Origin: Pseudomonadota bacterium
GTDB taxonomy: Bacteria; Desulfobacterota; Binatia; Binatales; Binataceae
Direction of reading: 5' to 3'
Length of the DNA stretch: 49,293 nucleotides
Assembly: GCA_021325025.1 (NCBI GenBank)
Contig: JAJPHZ010000002.1
Span: 1-49,293 of the forward strand
The notes beneath the pieces were generated by a model that saw only the letters and a program-made list of their open reading frames with translations, was not told the origin of the DNA and ran no database searches. Positions within the stretch are counted from its first letter, which is position 1. Each line of letters opens with the position of its first letter. A program made the position numbers and the translations under genes. This document shows, one piece after another, positions 33,324 through 41,320 of this stretch.

Positions 33324-34448
33324 TCACCATTGCAGGACCCCGGCCATGCGCCGCTTGTGCCATTTCGGATCACCCAGGTAATTGAACAGCGTGCGCGACA
33401 ACTGGGTATGCGGCGTCAGGCCGTATTCGTGGACCGAGCCGATGCCGGCGTGGACTTCGTGCGCGGCGTTGCACGCCTCCATGTGCGCCTCGGCGGTGAC
33501 CGCCTTGGCCAGATGCACGCTGTCGGCGGCGGGCCGCCCGGCGTCTAACTTCCACAGCGCTTCGTAGGTCGTCCAGCGGGCGGCATCCAGATGGTTGACC
33601 AGGCGCACGATGTGGTCCTGCACACGTTGAAAGCGGCCAATCGGAACGCCGAACTGGATGCGGGTGTTGCTGTATTCCACCGACATCTCGAACACCGCCT
33701 GACAACTGCCGACCTGAAACGCGCATAGCACCGCAATCGCGCGTTCCATGGCGCGCGTCAGCGCCGCCCATCCGCTATTCTCGCGGCCGCCCAGCAGTGC
33801 ATCGGCGGGAACCTCGACGCGCTCGAACCTGACCTCCGCCTGCCAGCTCAGCAGTCCCGGCAGATTGCGAGCCGAAACGCCTTTGGCCTGCTTGTCAACA
33901 ATCAGCAGGCTCACACCATCGGCGCCGGGGCCGGTGCGCACGGCCACGATCAGATGCGAGGCGGCGACCGCGTCGCTGACAAATAGTTTGACGCCGTCGA
34001 GTACGTAGCGATCGCCCACGCGGCGCGGTTCCATTGCCACGCCCTGCGGCCCCCACGACCGATGCGGCTCGGTGATCGCGACGCTAAAGATTTGCCGCCC
34101 CGACGCGATCTCCGGCAGGATCCGCCGGCGCTGGGCGTCGTCGCCCGCCTCCATCACGGTCAGCGCGCTGAGCACGCCGGAACTGAAGAACGGTCCGGGC
34201 AGCGGTCCGCGCCCGAACTCCTCGTACAGCGCGGCGGCATCGGTCAACGTCGCGCCGCCCCCGCCGTAGGGGGTGGGAATCAGCAATCCCAGCCATCCCA
34301 ACTGCGCAATCGTGCTCCATATCTGCGGCTCATACCCGCTTTCCGATTTTTGCAGCGCCACGACCGCGGCTTTCGGCATCCGCCGCTGCATAAACGTCCG
34401 CGCACTTTGCGCCAGCATCCGCTGATGTTCGTTATACGAGAGATCCAT
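33324..34448 (-). CDS. Acyl-CoA dehydrogenase (beta-like subunit of a pair)
   Basis: A 374-residue acyl-CoA dehydrogenase family protein, shorter and more divergent than its partner. It begins MDLSYNEHQRMLAQSARTFM, with PTPYGGGGATL, ITEPHRSWGPQGVAMEP in the FAD/substrate loop and AMERAIAVL at helix G. The end (EVHAGIGSVHEYGLTPHTQL) lacks the GTSEIQR motif that normally follows. It lies 12 bases after the full-length enzyme at 34461-35690, the arrangement seen for two-subunit (alpha2beta2) steroid acyl-CoA dehydrogenases such as ChsE1/ChsE2. It converges on the kinase gene with 19 bases between stops. A GTGGGG stretch precedes the ATG. Confidence 0.88.
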   Translation of the reverse strand: MDLSYNEHQRMLAQSARTFMQRRMPKAAVVALQKSESGYEPQIWSTIAQLGWLGLLIPTPYGGGGATLTDAAALYEEFGRGPLPGPFFSSGVLSALTVMEAGDDAQRRRILPEIASGRQIFSVAITEPHRSWGPQGVAMEPRRVGDRYVLDGVKLFVSDAVAASHLIVAVRTGPGADGVSLLIVDKQAKGVSARNLPGLLSWQAEVRFERVEVPADALLGGRENSGWAALTRAMERAIAVLCAFQVGSCQAVFEMSVEYSNTRIQFGVPIGRFQRVQDHIVRLVNHLDAARWTTYEALWKLDAGRPAADSVHLAKAVTAEAHMEACNAAHEVHAGIGSVHEYGLTPHTQLSRTLFNYLGDPKWHKRRMAGVLQW

Positions 34449-34460
34449 GGCGCCCCACCC

Positions 34461-35690
34461 TCATAAGACCTTGCCGGCGGCTTCACGAGTGGTGCGGCCG
34501 ATGCCGATGCGGCGCGCCATGCTGACCTTCTGGATGTCGGCGGTGCCGCCCGGATGCATCAGGACGATGCCGTTGCGCTGCTGGGCGTCGAGGAAGCCCT
34601 CCTCCGAGCCCCAAACCGGATCCGTGGTCAAGGCCGCGGGGCCAACCACTTGTAGGATTTGCTGCGTCATCCACAGTCCCGCCTGCTTCATGTATAGCGA
34701 CAACTGCGGTCCCTCGTAGGACCTCGGCTGCCTGGCGTAGGTCAGCCAGAAGTTGCGCAGGCCGAACAGCCGTCCCACCTGGCTTCTGATGTAGATGTCG
34801 GCCAGCGTGTCACGCACGTCGGGGTCCTCGACCAACGGGCGGCCGTCGCGCTGGGTGGTACGGCAGTAATCCAGTAGGCTGTGCCAGAAGCGATTGCGTC
34901 CGATATGTCCGCCGCCGCCGTGCTCCAGTTCCAGATGGGTGGACGCAACGCGCCATCCGTTGTTCTCTCCGCCGACCAGGCATGAGGCCGGCACGCGTAC
35001 GTCCTCGAAGAAGATAGTGTTCTTCTGTCCGCTGCGCGCGCTGCTCTCGCCCGCCCCCAGCAAATCCATCGGCTGCACGGTAATCCCCGGCAGGCGCGCA
35101 TCGACCATGAACCAGCTCAGGTTTTTGTGCCGCTCGCCGTTGGGGTCGGTGACCGCCAGCGTCCACATCCAGTCGGTGCCGTTGTCGCTGCCGATAAACA
35201 CCTTCTGGCCGTTGAGCACATAATGATCGCCGTCGCGAATCGCGCGCATCCGCACTCCCGCCAAATCCGAGCCGGCCTCGGGCTCCGACAGCAGTTGCCA
35301 CACGCGCACGTCGCCGTGATAGATGGGCGGCAGCAGCGTTTTGCGCTGCTCCTCCGTGCCCCACACCAGGATGGTGGGCGCGCCCAGCGTGCCGCCGCTG
35401 TTGTAGTAGGGTGGCAGCGACAAGTCGAGACGGTCGGCCTCTTCTTCCAGCACGATTGCGTGATCGACGTCCAACCCGCCGCCACCGTACTCTTTGGGTG
35501 CCATCGGATACAGCCATCCCTTCGCGCCCAGCTTGCGCCCCAGTTCGCGGCGCATGCGGTAGTTGGCCGCCGACTCCGCGTCGGTGGTGGGCCGCCGCGT
35601 GATCCCCGCCGGCACGTTGGCCTCCAACCACGCACGCACCTCGGCCCGAAAGCGCTGCTGCTCCTCGCTGTAGGTCACTTCGAAGTCCAT
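34461..35690 (-). CDS. Acyl-CoA dehydrogenase (alpha-like subunit of a pair)
   Basis: A 409-residue acyl-CoA dehydrogenase. It starts MDFEVTYSEEQQRFRAEVRA, has PKEYGGGGLDVDHAIV, WQLLSEPEAGSDLAGVRMRA and NGQKVFIGSDNGTDWMW, and ends MHPGGTADIQKVSMARRIGI. The MCAD base position is Gly (PGGT), so catalysis would depend on another acid or on the partner subunit. AAGGG lies 7 bases before the ATG at 35690; the frame extends 10 codons upstream without family sequence. Its stop is 12 bases from the next acyl-CoA dehydrogenase start, and it diverges from the LLM gene at 35918. Confidence 0.9.
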   Translation of the reverse strand: MDFEVTYSEEQQRFRAEVRAWLEANVPAGITRRPTTDAESAANYRMRRELGRKLGAKGWLYPMAPKEYGGGGLDVDHAIVLEEEADRLDLSLPPYYNSGGTLGAPTILVWGTEEQRKTLLPPIYHGDVRVWQLLSEPEAGSDLAGVRMRAIRDGDHYVLNGQKVFIGSDNGTDWMWTLAVTDPNGERHKNLSWFMVDARLPGITVQPMDLLGAGESSARSGQKNTIFFEDVRVPASCLVGGENNGWRVASTHLELEHGGGGHIGRNRFWHSLLDYCRTTQRDGRPLVEDPDVRDTLADIYIRSQVGRLFGLRNFWLTYARQPRSYEGPQLSLYMKQAGLWMTQQILQVVGPAALTTDPVWGSEEGFLDAQQRNGIVLMHPGGTADIQKVSMARRIGIGRTTREAAGKVL

Positions 35691-35917
35691 GTCGCGCCCT
35701 TCCCGGCCATGGCTTGGCACGCCGCGGCCGCCGGCGCCGCGGCGGATCGATGGTGTGACGGGCGCATCGTAGTTCAGCGCCCAACAAACCTCAAACCGCG
35801 CGCACTTCCGTCATCGGCGCGCCGCGGCTACAGTGTCGGCCAGATGTGCCGCGCGGTCGGCCGCCGCCTGCCGGGCGCTGCTTTGGCGATCGAAACCACA
35901 AGCGAGAGTCGCAACAG

Positions 35918-37036
35918 ATGAAAGCAGGAATTGCGCTTACCCTGGCCGGACTGGGTCTGGATCGTCCCGACCATCAACTCTACCAGGAGGAGTTGAAGCT
36001 GGCCGACATGGCTGAGCCGCTGGGCTTCGATTCGATCTGGAGCCTGGAGCACCATTTCACCGGTTACAACATGGTGCCCAATCCGACCCAGATGCTGAGT
36101 TACTTCGCTGCGCGCACCAGCCGTGTACAGCTCGGCACGGCGGTAATCGTGCTGCCCTGGCACAACCCGGTGCGGGTCGCCGAAGACATCGCGCTGCTCG
36201 ACGTGCTGTCGGGCGGGCGGACGATTTTCGTCTTTGGCCGCGGCACGGCGACGGTCGAGTTCGAGCGCCTGGATAGCCCGCAGGAGCAGTCGCGCCAGCG
36301 CTTTGCTGAAGCCGCCACGATTATCCGCAAGGCGCTGACGCAGGAGGTGTTCGAGCACGACGGCCAGTTTTGGAAGGTCCCGCCGACCACGATCCGTCCG
36401 CGCCCCATCTCCCATCCCGAGCGCCGCTTCTATGCCTCCACCGTCAGCCCCGAGTCATCCGAGATGATGGCGCAAATGGGCTTCGGCGTGATGATCATCG
36501 CGCAGAGCACGTGGGAGAAGGCGGCTGACGACTACCATCGCTACTGCGACGTTGCGCGCGCCAACGGCTACGGCGTCAAGCCGCCGATCGCGCTGATGAC
36601 GGTGCTGATGGCGGAAGATGCGGCCGAGGCGCGTGACTTGGGCGACATCTACATCGCCAAGGGTTTCGAGCACGTCGACCTGCATTACGGGCTGTCCGAC
36701 GGACACCTGGGCAAGGTCAAGGGCTATGAGTTCTGGGCCAAGATGGCCAAAACCTACTCGCGGTTGAATTCCCCCGAGGAGCGCGCCCGGGCGGTGGAGT
36801 TCTTCAAGAACCTGCAGATGGTAGGGACGCCGGCGCAGGTGCTGGAAAAGTTTCGCCACGTGTTCAGTCTGACCGGGTTGGGGCACGCCGCTGCGCAGTT
36901 CCTGCCCGGCGCAATGCCCTACCATTTGGGCGAGCGCAGCCTCAAGCTGTTCGCGGAGAAGGTGTTGCCGGTCCTCCAGCGCGACCCGGCCTTTCAGCCC
37001 AGGGAAGAGCCCGAGGCGGCCGGCGCCCGCGCCTGA
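35918..37036 (+). CDS. LLM-class flavin-dependent monooxygenase ('EHHFTG' group)
   Basis: A 372-residue luciferase-like enzyme with SLEHHFTGYNMVPNP, TAVIVLPWHNPVRVAED, VLSGGRTIFVFGRGTATVEF and STVSPESSEMMAQMG. The second Gly of the usual FGFGRG is Val here (FVFGRG). The C-terminal part has MVGTPAQVLEKF and VLPVLQRDPAF, as in the other three members of this group. The start at ATG 35918 is taken from the conserved MKxG opening; the upstream frame is not conserved and the ribosome site (GCGAGAG) is modest. It ends 32 bases before the convergent terminator. Likely oxygenates a substrate processed by the adjacent acyl-CoA dehydrogenase pair. Confidence 0.9.
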   Translation: MKAGIALTLAGLGLDRPDHQLYQEELKLADMAEPLGFDSIWSLEHHFTGYNMVPNPTQMLSYFAARTSRVQLGTAVIVLPWHNPVRVAEDIALLDVLSGGRTIFVFGRGTATVEFERLDSPQEQSRQRFAEAATIIRKALTQEVFEHDGQFWKVPPTTIRPRPISHPERRFYASTVSPESSEMMAQMGFGVMIIAQSTWEKAADDYHRYCDVARANGYGVKPPIALMTVLMAEDAAEARDLGDIYIAKGFEHVDLHYGLSDGHLGKVKGYEFWAKMAKTYSRLNSPEERARAVEFFKNLQMVGTPAQVLEKFRHVFSLTGLGHAAAQFLPGAMPYHLGERSLKLFAEKVLPVLQRDPAFQPREEPEAAGARA

Positions 37037-37054
37037 CGCGCCGCCGGGCTGCGC

Positions 37055-37099
37055 AAAAAAAAAGAACCAAGAGGCGGGCCGCGATGCGGACCGCCTCTT
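37055..37099 (-). terminator. Intrinsic terminator for the secreted-protein gene
   Basis: AAGAGGCGG (37069-37077) pairs with CCGCCTCTT (37091-37099), with an inner CCGC/GCGG extension closing on a GAT loop. On the minus strand the stem is followed by GGTTC and nine T's (37063-37055), a standard intrinsic terminator downstream of the gene ending at 37152. It may also stop the convergent LLM gene. Confidence 0.85.
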
Positions 37100-37151
37100 C
37101 ACTATCGCCTTAAAACGTTCTGCCGCTCAGCCGACTCGGCCGGCATCGCCC

Positions 37152-38372
37152 TCAATGCACCGTCACGGTCACGGTGGTGGTCGTGCGGCCGTAGGCGTTG
37201 GTGGAATACAAAGTGTAAGTGGTGGTGGCCGATGGAACGACGCTGACACTGGTACCGCGTACCGGGCCTAGGGCGGGCGAGATGAGGTTGTAATCGGCGC
37301 CGCTGGTGCTCCAGCCGAGCGTCACCGGCTGGCCCTTGGCCACTGATGACGGATTGGCGGTAAAACTCAGAATGGTGGGCGCGGGTCCGCTCGGCACGTT
37401 GCCGGGAGTGTAGATCGTGCCCATTGCCACCACGTCGAAACTGGCCGCGGTGATCTTTTTGAGATTGCTCAGGTCGCTGTTGTTCCAGCGGTTGTCGGGC
37501 GCGCCGCTGATGAAGATCCCGCTGCCGTTGTCAGCCAGGATCATCCCGTATTTCTTGAGCGCGGTGAGAAGCACCCGGTTGGCCGCGGAGTAGCCCGAAA
37601 TGTCGAAACTCGCCTTAAGCCGCAGCCGCGTGCCCATCGGCGGCGCACTCGTGCTGGTGTCGGTCGACGCCCAATGAGAGGCGGGCGCCACAAAGGCCTG
37701 ACGCGTGGCCGGCACCGTGAAGCGCAGCGCATGGTTGATCGCACCCGCCGCGACTTCATCGTAACGCACCAGTCCCGGGAAGATCGGCAGCCCGGCCGCG
37801 TCTGCCGAAGTCCAGGTGTAGGGCCGCTGCTGGCTGATCGTCATGTCCCACACCGCGGCGGAATCCGCCTTCCAGCTTCCGTTTTTCTGCAGATAGGCAT
37901 GATACAGCTCGTAGAGCCAGCAGCCGTCCTTCTCCAGCACCAGTACGTGCCGGTCGCCGTTGCCGGGCTTGGGATAACCCTCAATCAGCGCATTCTGTGG
38001 AATCGGCATCGGCCCCGGATCGCTCTCGTCGGGATAAAGGCCGAAGATGATCGGCACCTTGGCCTGACTGCCCGCCACCACCTGGTAGGGAATGCCGATG
38101 GTCTGGCGGTTGTAGTAGCCCGCCCCGAAGTCGGGATGCAGTGTGGTAGCGGGGCCGATGAAATTGATGATGTTGGTGGAGTTGGGATCGACCGGCGCGG
38201 ATGAAACGTCGGCGTTCCACAGGCTGTTGGTGCCCTGGAAGGGAACGAAACCATTGAGGCTTGTGAGCTGGCCGACCGTCATCCCCGCGCAGGTGCCGGC
38301 CTGCGCAACCGCCGAGCCGCGCAGCGCCAGCAGCACCGCCAGGGTGATGAGAGAGATTTTCACGGGCCGCAC
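37152..38372 (-). CDS. Secreted protein with C-terminal Ig-like domain
   Basis: A 406-residue exported protein. Residues 1-24 are a signal peptide (VKISLITLAVLLALRGSAVAQ). The body (about 40-310) contains NSLWNADVSSAPVDPNS, DESDPGPMPIPQNALIEG, GDRHVLVLEKDGCWLYELY and RLKASFDISGY, a family I recall as uncharacterised and common in Acidobacteria. Residues about 322-406 form an Ig-like domain: PTILSFTANPSSVAKGQPVT ... SATTTYTLYSTN. The GTG start at 38372 has GGGAGG 7 bases upstream. A TTGACA promoter lies upstream and a strong terminator follows, so it is a single-gene unit. No function can be named; a carbohydrate- or surface-related role is only a guess. Confidence 0.82.
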   Translation of the reverse strand: MRPVKISLITLAVLLALRGSAVAQAGTCAGMTVGQLTSLNGFVPFQGTNSLWNADVSSAPVDPNSTNIINFIGPATTLHPDFGAGYYNRQTIGIPYQVVAGSQAKVPIIFGLYPDESDPGPMPIPQNALIEGYPKPGNGDRHVLVLEKDGCWLYELYHAYLQKNGSWKADSAAVWDMTISQQRPYTWTSADAAGLPIFPGLVRYDEVAAGAINHALRFTVPATRQAFVAPASHWASTDTSTSAPPMGTRLRLKASFDISGYSAANRVLLTALKKYGMILADNGSGIFISGAPDNRWNNSDLSNLKKITAASFDVVAMGTIYTPGNVPSGPAPTILSFTANPSSVAKGQPVTLGWSTSGADYNLISPALGPVRGTSVSVVPSATTTYTLYSTNAYGRTTTTVTVTVH

Positions 38373-38393
38373 GCTCTTTCCTCCCGTAGTGGA

Positions 38394-38423
38394 ATTTAAC
38401 TACATGTTGATAATTAATGTCAA
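38394..38423 (-). promoter_or_regulatory. Candidate sigma-70 promoter for the secreted-protein gene
   Basis: On the minus strand a perfect TTGACA (38423-38418) is followed after 18 bases by TTAAAT (38399-38394), in an AT-rich patch. It ends about 20 bases before the GTG at 38372, so the 5' leader would be short. Confidence 0.5.
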
Positions 38424-38591
38424 ATTCTCCTACGCTATACAACAGTCCATAGTTTTGCGCAGTTTATTTGAAAAATAGGCAGCCCATCACCCAAGCTGGC
38501 AGTTCTGCCGCTTTGCACCGCAAGCCGAAGCGTTCTAAGCTGCGGACCGGCGCATCTGCCCGGGCGGCGGCGCCGGGAAGGATAAAGCGGG

Positions 38592-39239
38592 ATGGCTTTG
38601 AAGGTTGTCGGCGCCGGGTTCGGACGAACCGGTACGCTGTCGCTGAAGAACGCGCTGGAAAAACTCGGCTTCGGACCCTGCTATCACATGTTCGAAGTGC
38701 TGGAGCGGCCCGACCACATCGCGCTGTGGCATCGGTTAGCCTTCGGCGGCGCGGTCGATTGGGACCTGCTGTTCAGGGATTTCCAAGCCACCGTGGACTG
38801 GCCGGCGGCGCGCTACTGGCGCGAGCTGGCGGCGCATTATCCCGACGCCAAGGTGCTGCTGTCCTTGCGCGACCCGGAGTCATGGTACAAGAGCATGACC
38901 GATACCATCTACCAGGGGCTTAAGATGCCCATACCTGACGGCATCGCCGCCGCACGCCGCCAGCAGATGGAGATGGCGCGCAAGGTCGTGCTCGAAGATA
39001 CCTTTGACGGGCGCTTCGAGGACAAGGCACACGCGCTCGAGGTGTACAACCGGCACAACCGGGAAGTACAGCGCGCCATCGCACCGGGCCGCCTGCTGGT
39101 GTTCGACGCCAAACAGGGATGGGAGCCGCTATGCCGTTTTCTGGGCGTGGCGGTGCCTGATGAACCCTTCCCCCATCTCAACGACACCGCCGCGATTCAG
39201 GCGATGATGAAGCAGATGCGCCAGTCGGGCCGCCCGTAA
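38592..39239 (+). CDS. Sulfotransferase-family protein (Sulfotransfer_4-like)
   Basis: A 215-residue P-loop protein. GAGFGRTGTLSLKNALEKLG at residues 7-26 is the PAPS 5'-phosphosulfate loop of the short sulfotransferase family, and KVLLSLRDPESWYKSM is the 3'-phosphate-binding motif. FPHLNDTAAI near the C-terminus is also family-typical. The ATG at 38592 has GGAAGGA 9 bases upstream. It begins a plus-strand run with the alcohol dehydrogenase 18 bases downstream, so the two are likely co-transcribed. Substrate is unknown; in bacteria these proteins often stand beside lipid or xenobiotic genes, and PAPS use is inferred from the motifs. Confidence 0.85.
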   Translation: MALKVVGAGFGRTGTLSLKNALEKLGFGPCYHMFEVLERPDHIALWHRLAFGGAVDWDLLFRDFQATVDWPAARYWRELAAHYPDAKVLLSLRDPESWYKSMTDTIYQGLKMPIPDGIAAARRQQMEMARKVVLEDTFDGRFEDKAHALEVYNRHNREVQRAIAPGRLLVFDAKQGWEPLCRFLGVAVPDEPFPHLNDTAAIQAMMKQMRQSGRP

Positions 39240-39257
39240 TCGGGCAGGGGAACAGTC

Positions 39258-40343
39258 ATGAAGGCAGCCGTATTCCGCAAAGTGGGACAGCCGCTGGCGA
39301 TCGAAGAGGTCGCGGTCGACGCGCCGGGCCCCAATGAAGTGCTCATCCGCACCGCCGCCTGCGGCGTCTGCCACAGCGACCTACATATTGTTCAGGGCGT
39401 CCTGCCATGGCCGCCGGGCGCGGTGATGGGGCACGAGGCGGCGGGCACCGTGACCGCGGTGGGCAGCGCGGTCAGCTACGTCAAGCCCGGCGACCGCGTG
39501 GTCGCCTGCCCATCGCCGTTTTGCGGTAAATGCTCCCAGTGCCTGACCGGCCATCCCCATCTATGCGCCGGGCGCGGCACCTTGCGCCGCCGCCGCAACC
39601 AGCCGGCGCGTTTATCGGCCGGCGGCGAAGCGCTGACCCAGTTCGCCGACATCGGCGGATACGCCGAAGAACTGCTGCTGCATGAAAACGCAGTGGTCAA
39701 GGTGCCCGACGCGATGCCGCTGGATCGCGCGGCACTGATCGGATGCGGCGTGACCACCGGGATGGGCGCGGTGCTCAACACCGCCCGGGTCCATACCGGC
39801 GCCAGTGTGGCGATCTTCGGCGCCGGCGGCGTCGGGCTGGCCGCGATTCAGGCCGCGCGGCTGGCGGGCGCCGCCAAGATCATCGCCGTCGATCTGCTGG
39901 AGAACAAGCTGGCCGCGGCGCGCAAGATGGGCGCCACGCACACTGTCGATGCGAGTTCGTCGGATCCAGTCGCCGAAATTAAGAACATCACCGGCGGCGG
40001 TGCGGACTACGCCTTCGAGGTGATTGGAATTGCCAGGGTGGTCGAACAGGCGCTGGCCTGCGTGGGGCCGGGTGGAACGGCGGTCAGCGTCGGCGTAGTG
40101 CCGCCCACCGATCCCATCAAGGTGCAGTGGAACGACTTGTTCCAGGAGAAGAAACTGACCGGCAGCCAGATGGGCTCCAACCGCTTCCGTATCGACATCC
40201 CCACCTACGTCGATTTCTACTTGCAGGGGCGGCTCAACCTCGACGACATGGTGACGCGCCGCGTCAAGCTCGAGGACATCAACGAGGCGTTCCGCGCGAT
40301 GACCGCCGGGGAAGTGCTGCGTTCGGTCGTGGTGTTCGAGTAA
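39258..40343 (+). CDS. Zinc-dependent alcohol dehydrogenase (MDR family, class III-like)
   Basis: A 361-residue medium-chain dehydrogenase. Catalytic zinc ligands are in CGVCHSDLH and GHEAAGTV; the structural zinc lobe is CPSPFCGKCSQCLTGHPHLC; the NAD fold is IFGAGGVGLAAIQAARLAGA followed by IAVDLLENKL, whose Asp indicates NAD preference. The variable segment RLSAGGEALTQFADIGGYAE is like class III and mycothiol- or glutathione-linked enzymes, but the cofactor thiol cannot be read from sequence. GGGGAA lies about 7 bases before the ATG. It oxidises an alcohol or thiol adduct to aldehyde or thioester. Followed by a hairpin and the alpha/beta hydrolase. Confidence 0.92.
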   Translation: MKAAVFRKVGQPLAIEEVAVDAPGPNEVLIRTAACGVCHSDLHIVQGVLPWPPGAVMGHEAAGTVTAVGSAVSYVKPGDRVVACPSPFCGKCSQCLTGHPHLCAGRGTLRRRRNQPARLSAGGEALTQFADIGGYAEELLLHENAVVKVPDAMPLDRAALIGCGVTTGMGAVLNTARVHTGASVAIFGAGGVGLAAIQAARLAGAAKIIAVDLLENKLAAARKMGATHTVDASSSDPVAEIKNITGGGADYAFEVIGIARVVEQALACVGPGGTAVSVGVVPPTDPIKVQWNDLFQEKKLTGSQMGSNRFRIDIPTYVDFYLQGRLNLDDMVTRRVKLEDINEAFRAMTAGEVLRSVVVFE

Positions 40344-40350
40344 GACGACG

Positions 40351-40375
40351 GCGGCGCCGCGCATCGCGCGGCGCC
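40351..40375. terminator. GC hairpin after the alcohol dehydrogenase gene
   Basis: CGGCGCCGCGC (40351-40361) and GCGCGGCGCCG (40365-40375) form an 11-bp stem on a 3-base loop, 8 bases after the stop at 40343. There is no U tract, so it may be a weak terminator or an RNA-stabilising hairpin. Confidence 0.5.
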
Positions 40376-40505
40376 GGCCAACCGCCCGGTGCGGGACTGT
40401 TCATCCTCAAGCCAAATGCGCTAATAGATTGAGTAAACCGCCGCTGAACGCGCATTACCTGGCGGCTCGGCGGGGCGGAATACGACAGAGTTGCGGAAGG
40501 TCTAA

Positions 40506-41297
40506 ATGGCGGAAAAAGCGCAGTGGCATCAGGAAACGGTTAACCTCGACGGCGCCGAGCTGCAGGTGATAAAAGGCGGCGCGGGCCGTCCGTTGCTGGT
40601 TTTGCACGAGGAAATGGGCCATCCGGGCTGGCTTAAGTGGCACACCGAACTGGCCCGCGAGCACTCATTGATAATCCCGCTCCATCCCGGGTTCGGCGTC
40701 AGCCCACGCATCGACTGGATCTGGAATGTGCGCGACCTGGCCGGCTTCTATGCGCGCTTCCTGCGCCAGCAAAAGCTCAATCCGATCGACGTGATCGGCT
40801 TTTCGCTGGGCGGATGGGTCGCGGCGGAGATGGCGGCCAACAACCAGGAGCAGTTCCGCCGCATGGTGCTGGTGGGGGCGGCCGGCGTGCGTCCGCCCCA
40901 GGGCGAGATCCTCGACATCTTCCAGCTCATGGCGCCGGCCGAACTGGCGGCCAGCGTGCTGGATCCCGAGAACACGCCGGAATTCGACCAGCTCTATGGC
41001 GGCATCGGCCCGGCCGCGTTCGAGCTGTGGGAAGAGGCACGCGCCGCAACCGCGCGGCTGGCCTGGGTACCCTACATGCACAACCCCAGCCTGCCCCATC
41101 TGCTGCGCGTCATCGACAGCCTGCCGACGCTGCTGGTGTGGGGACGCGAGGACCGCGTGGTGCCGCTCAGCGCCGGTGAGGCCTACCAGCAGGCGATCGC
41201 CGGCTCGCGCCTGGTGGTGCTCGACCAATGCGGGCATCGCCCCGAAATCGAGCAGAACGCGGCGTTCGTCCGCGAAGTCAAAGGGTTTTTGAGCTAG
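40506..41297 (+). CDS. Alpha/beta hydrolase
   Basis: A 263-residue alpha/beta hydrolase. The nucleophile elbow is IGFSLGGWVAAEM (Ser at about residue 99), the acid is in LVWGREDRVVP and the His in DQCGHRPEIEQN. The usual HG oxyanion segment appears as LHEEMGHPGW. No signal peptide, so cytoplasmic. GGAAGG lies about 6 bases before the ATG. Its stop is 23 bases from the next LLM gene, so the two are probably one unit. Likely reaction: hydrolysis of an ester, thioester or carbon-carbon bond of a ring-fission product; the substrate is unknown. Confidence 0.88.
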   Translation: MAEKAQWHQETVNLDGAELQVIKGGAGRPLLVLHEEMGHPGWLKWHTELAREHSLIIPLHPGFGVSPRIDWIWNVRDLAGFYARFLRQQKLNPIDVIGFSLGGWVAAEMAANNQEQFRRMVLVGAAGVRPPQGEILDIFQLMAPAELAASVLDPENTPEFDQLYGGIGPAAFELWEEARAATARLAWVPYMHNPSLPHLLRVIDSLPTLLVWGREDRVVPLSAGEAYQQAIAGSRLVVLDQCGHRPEIEQNAAFVREVKGFLS

Positions 41298-41320
41298 TCT
41301 CGAACAGGGAGGATTTGACC

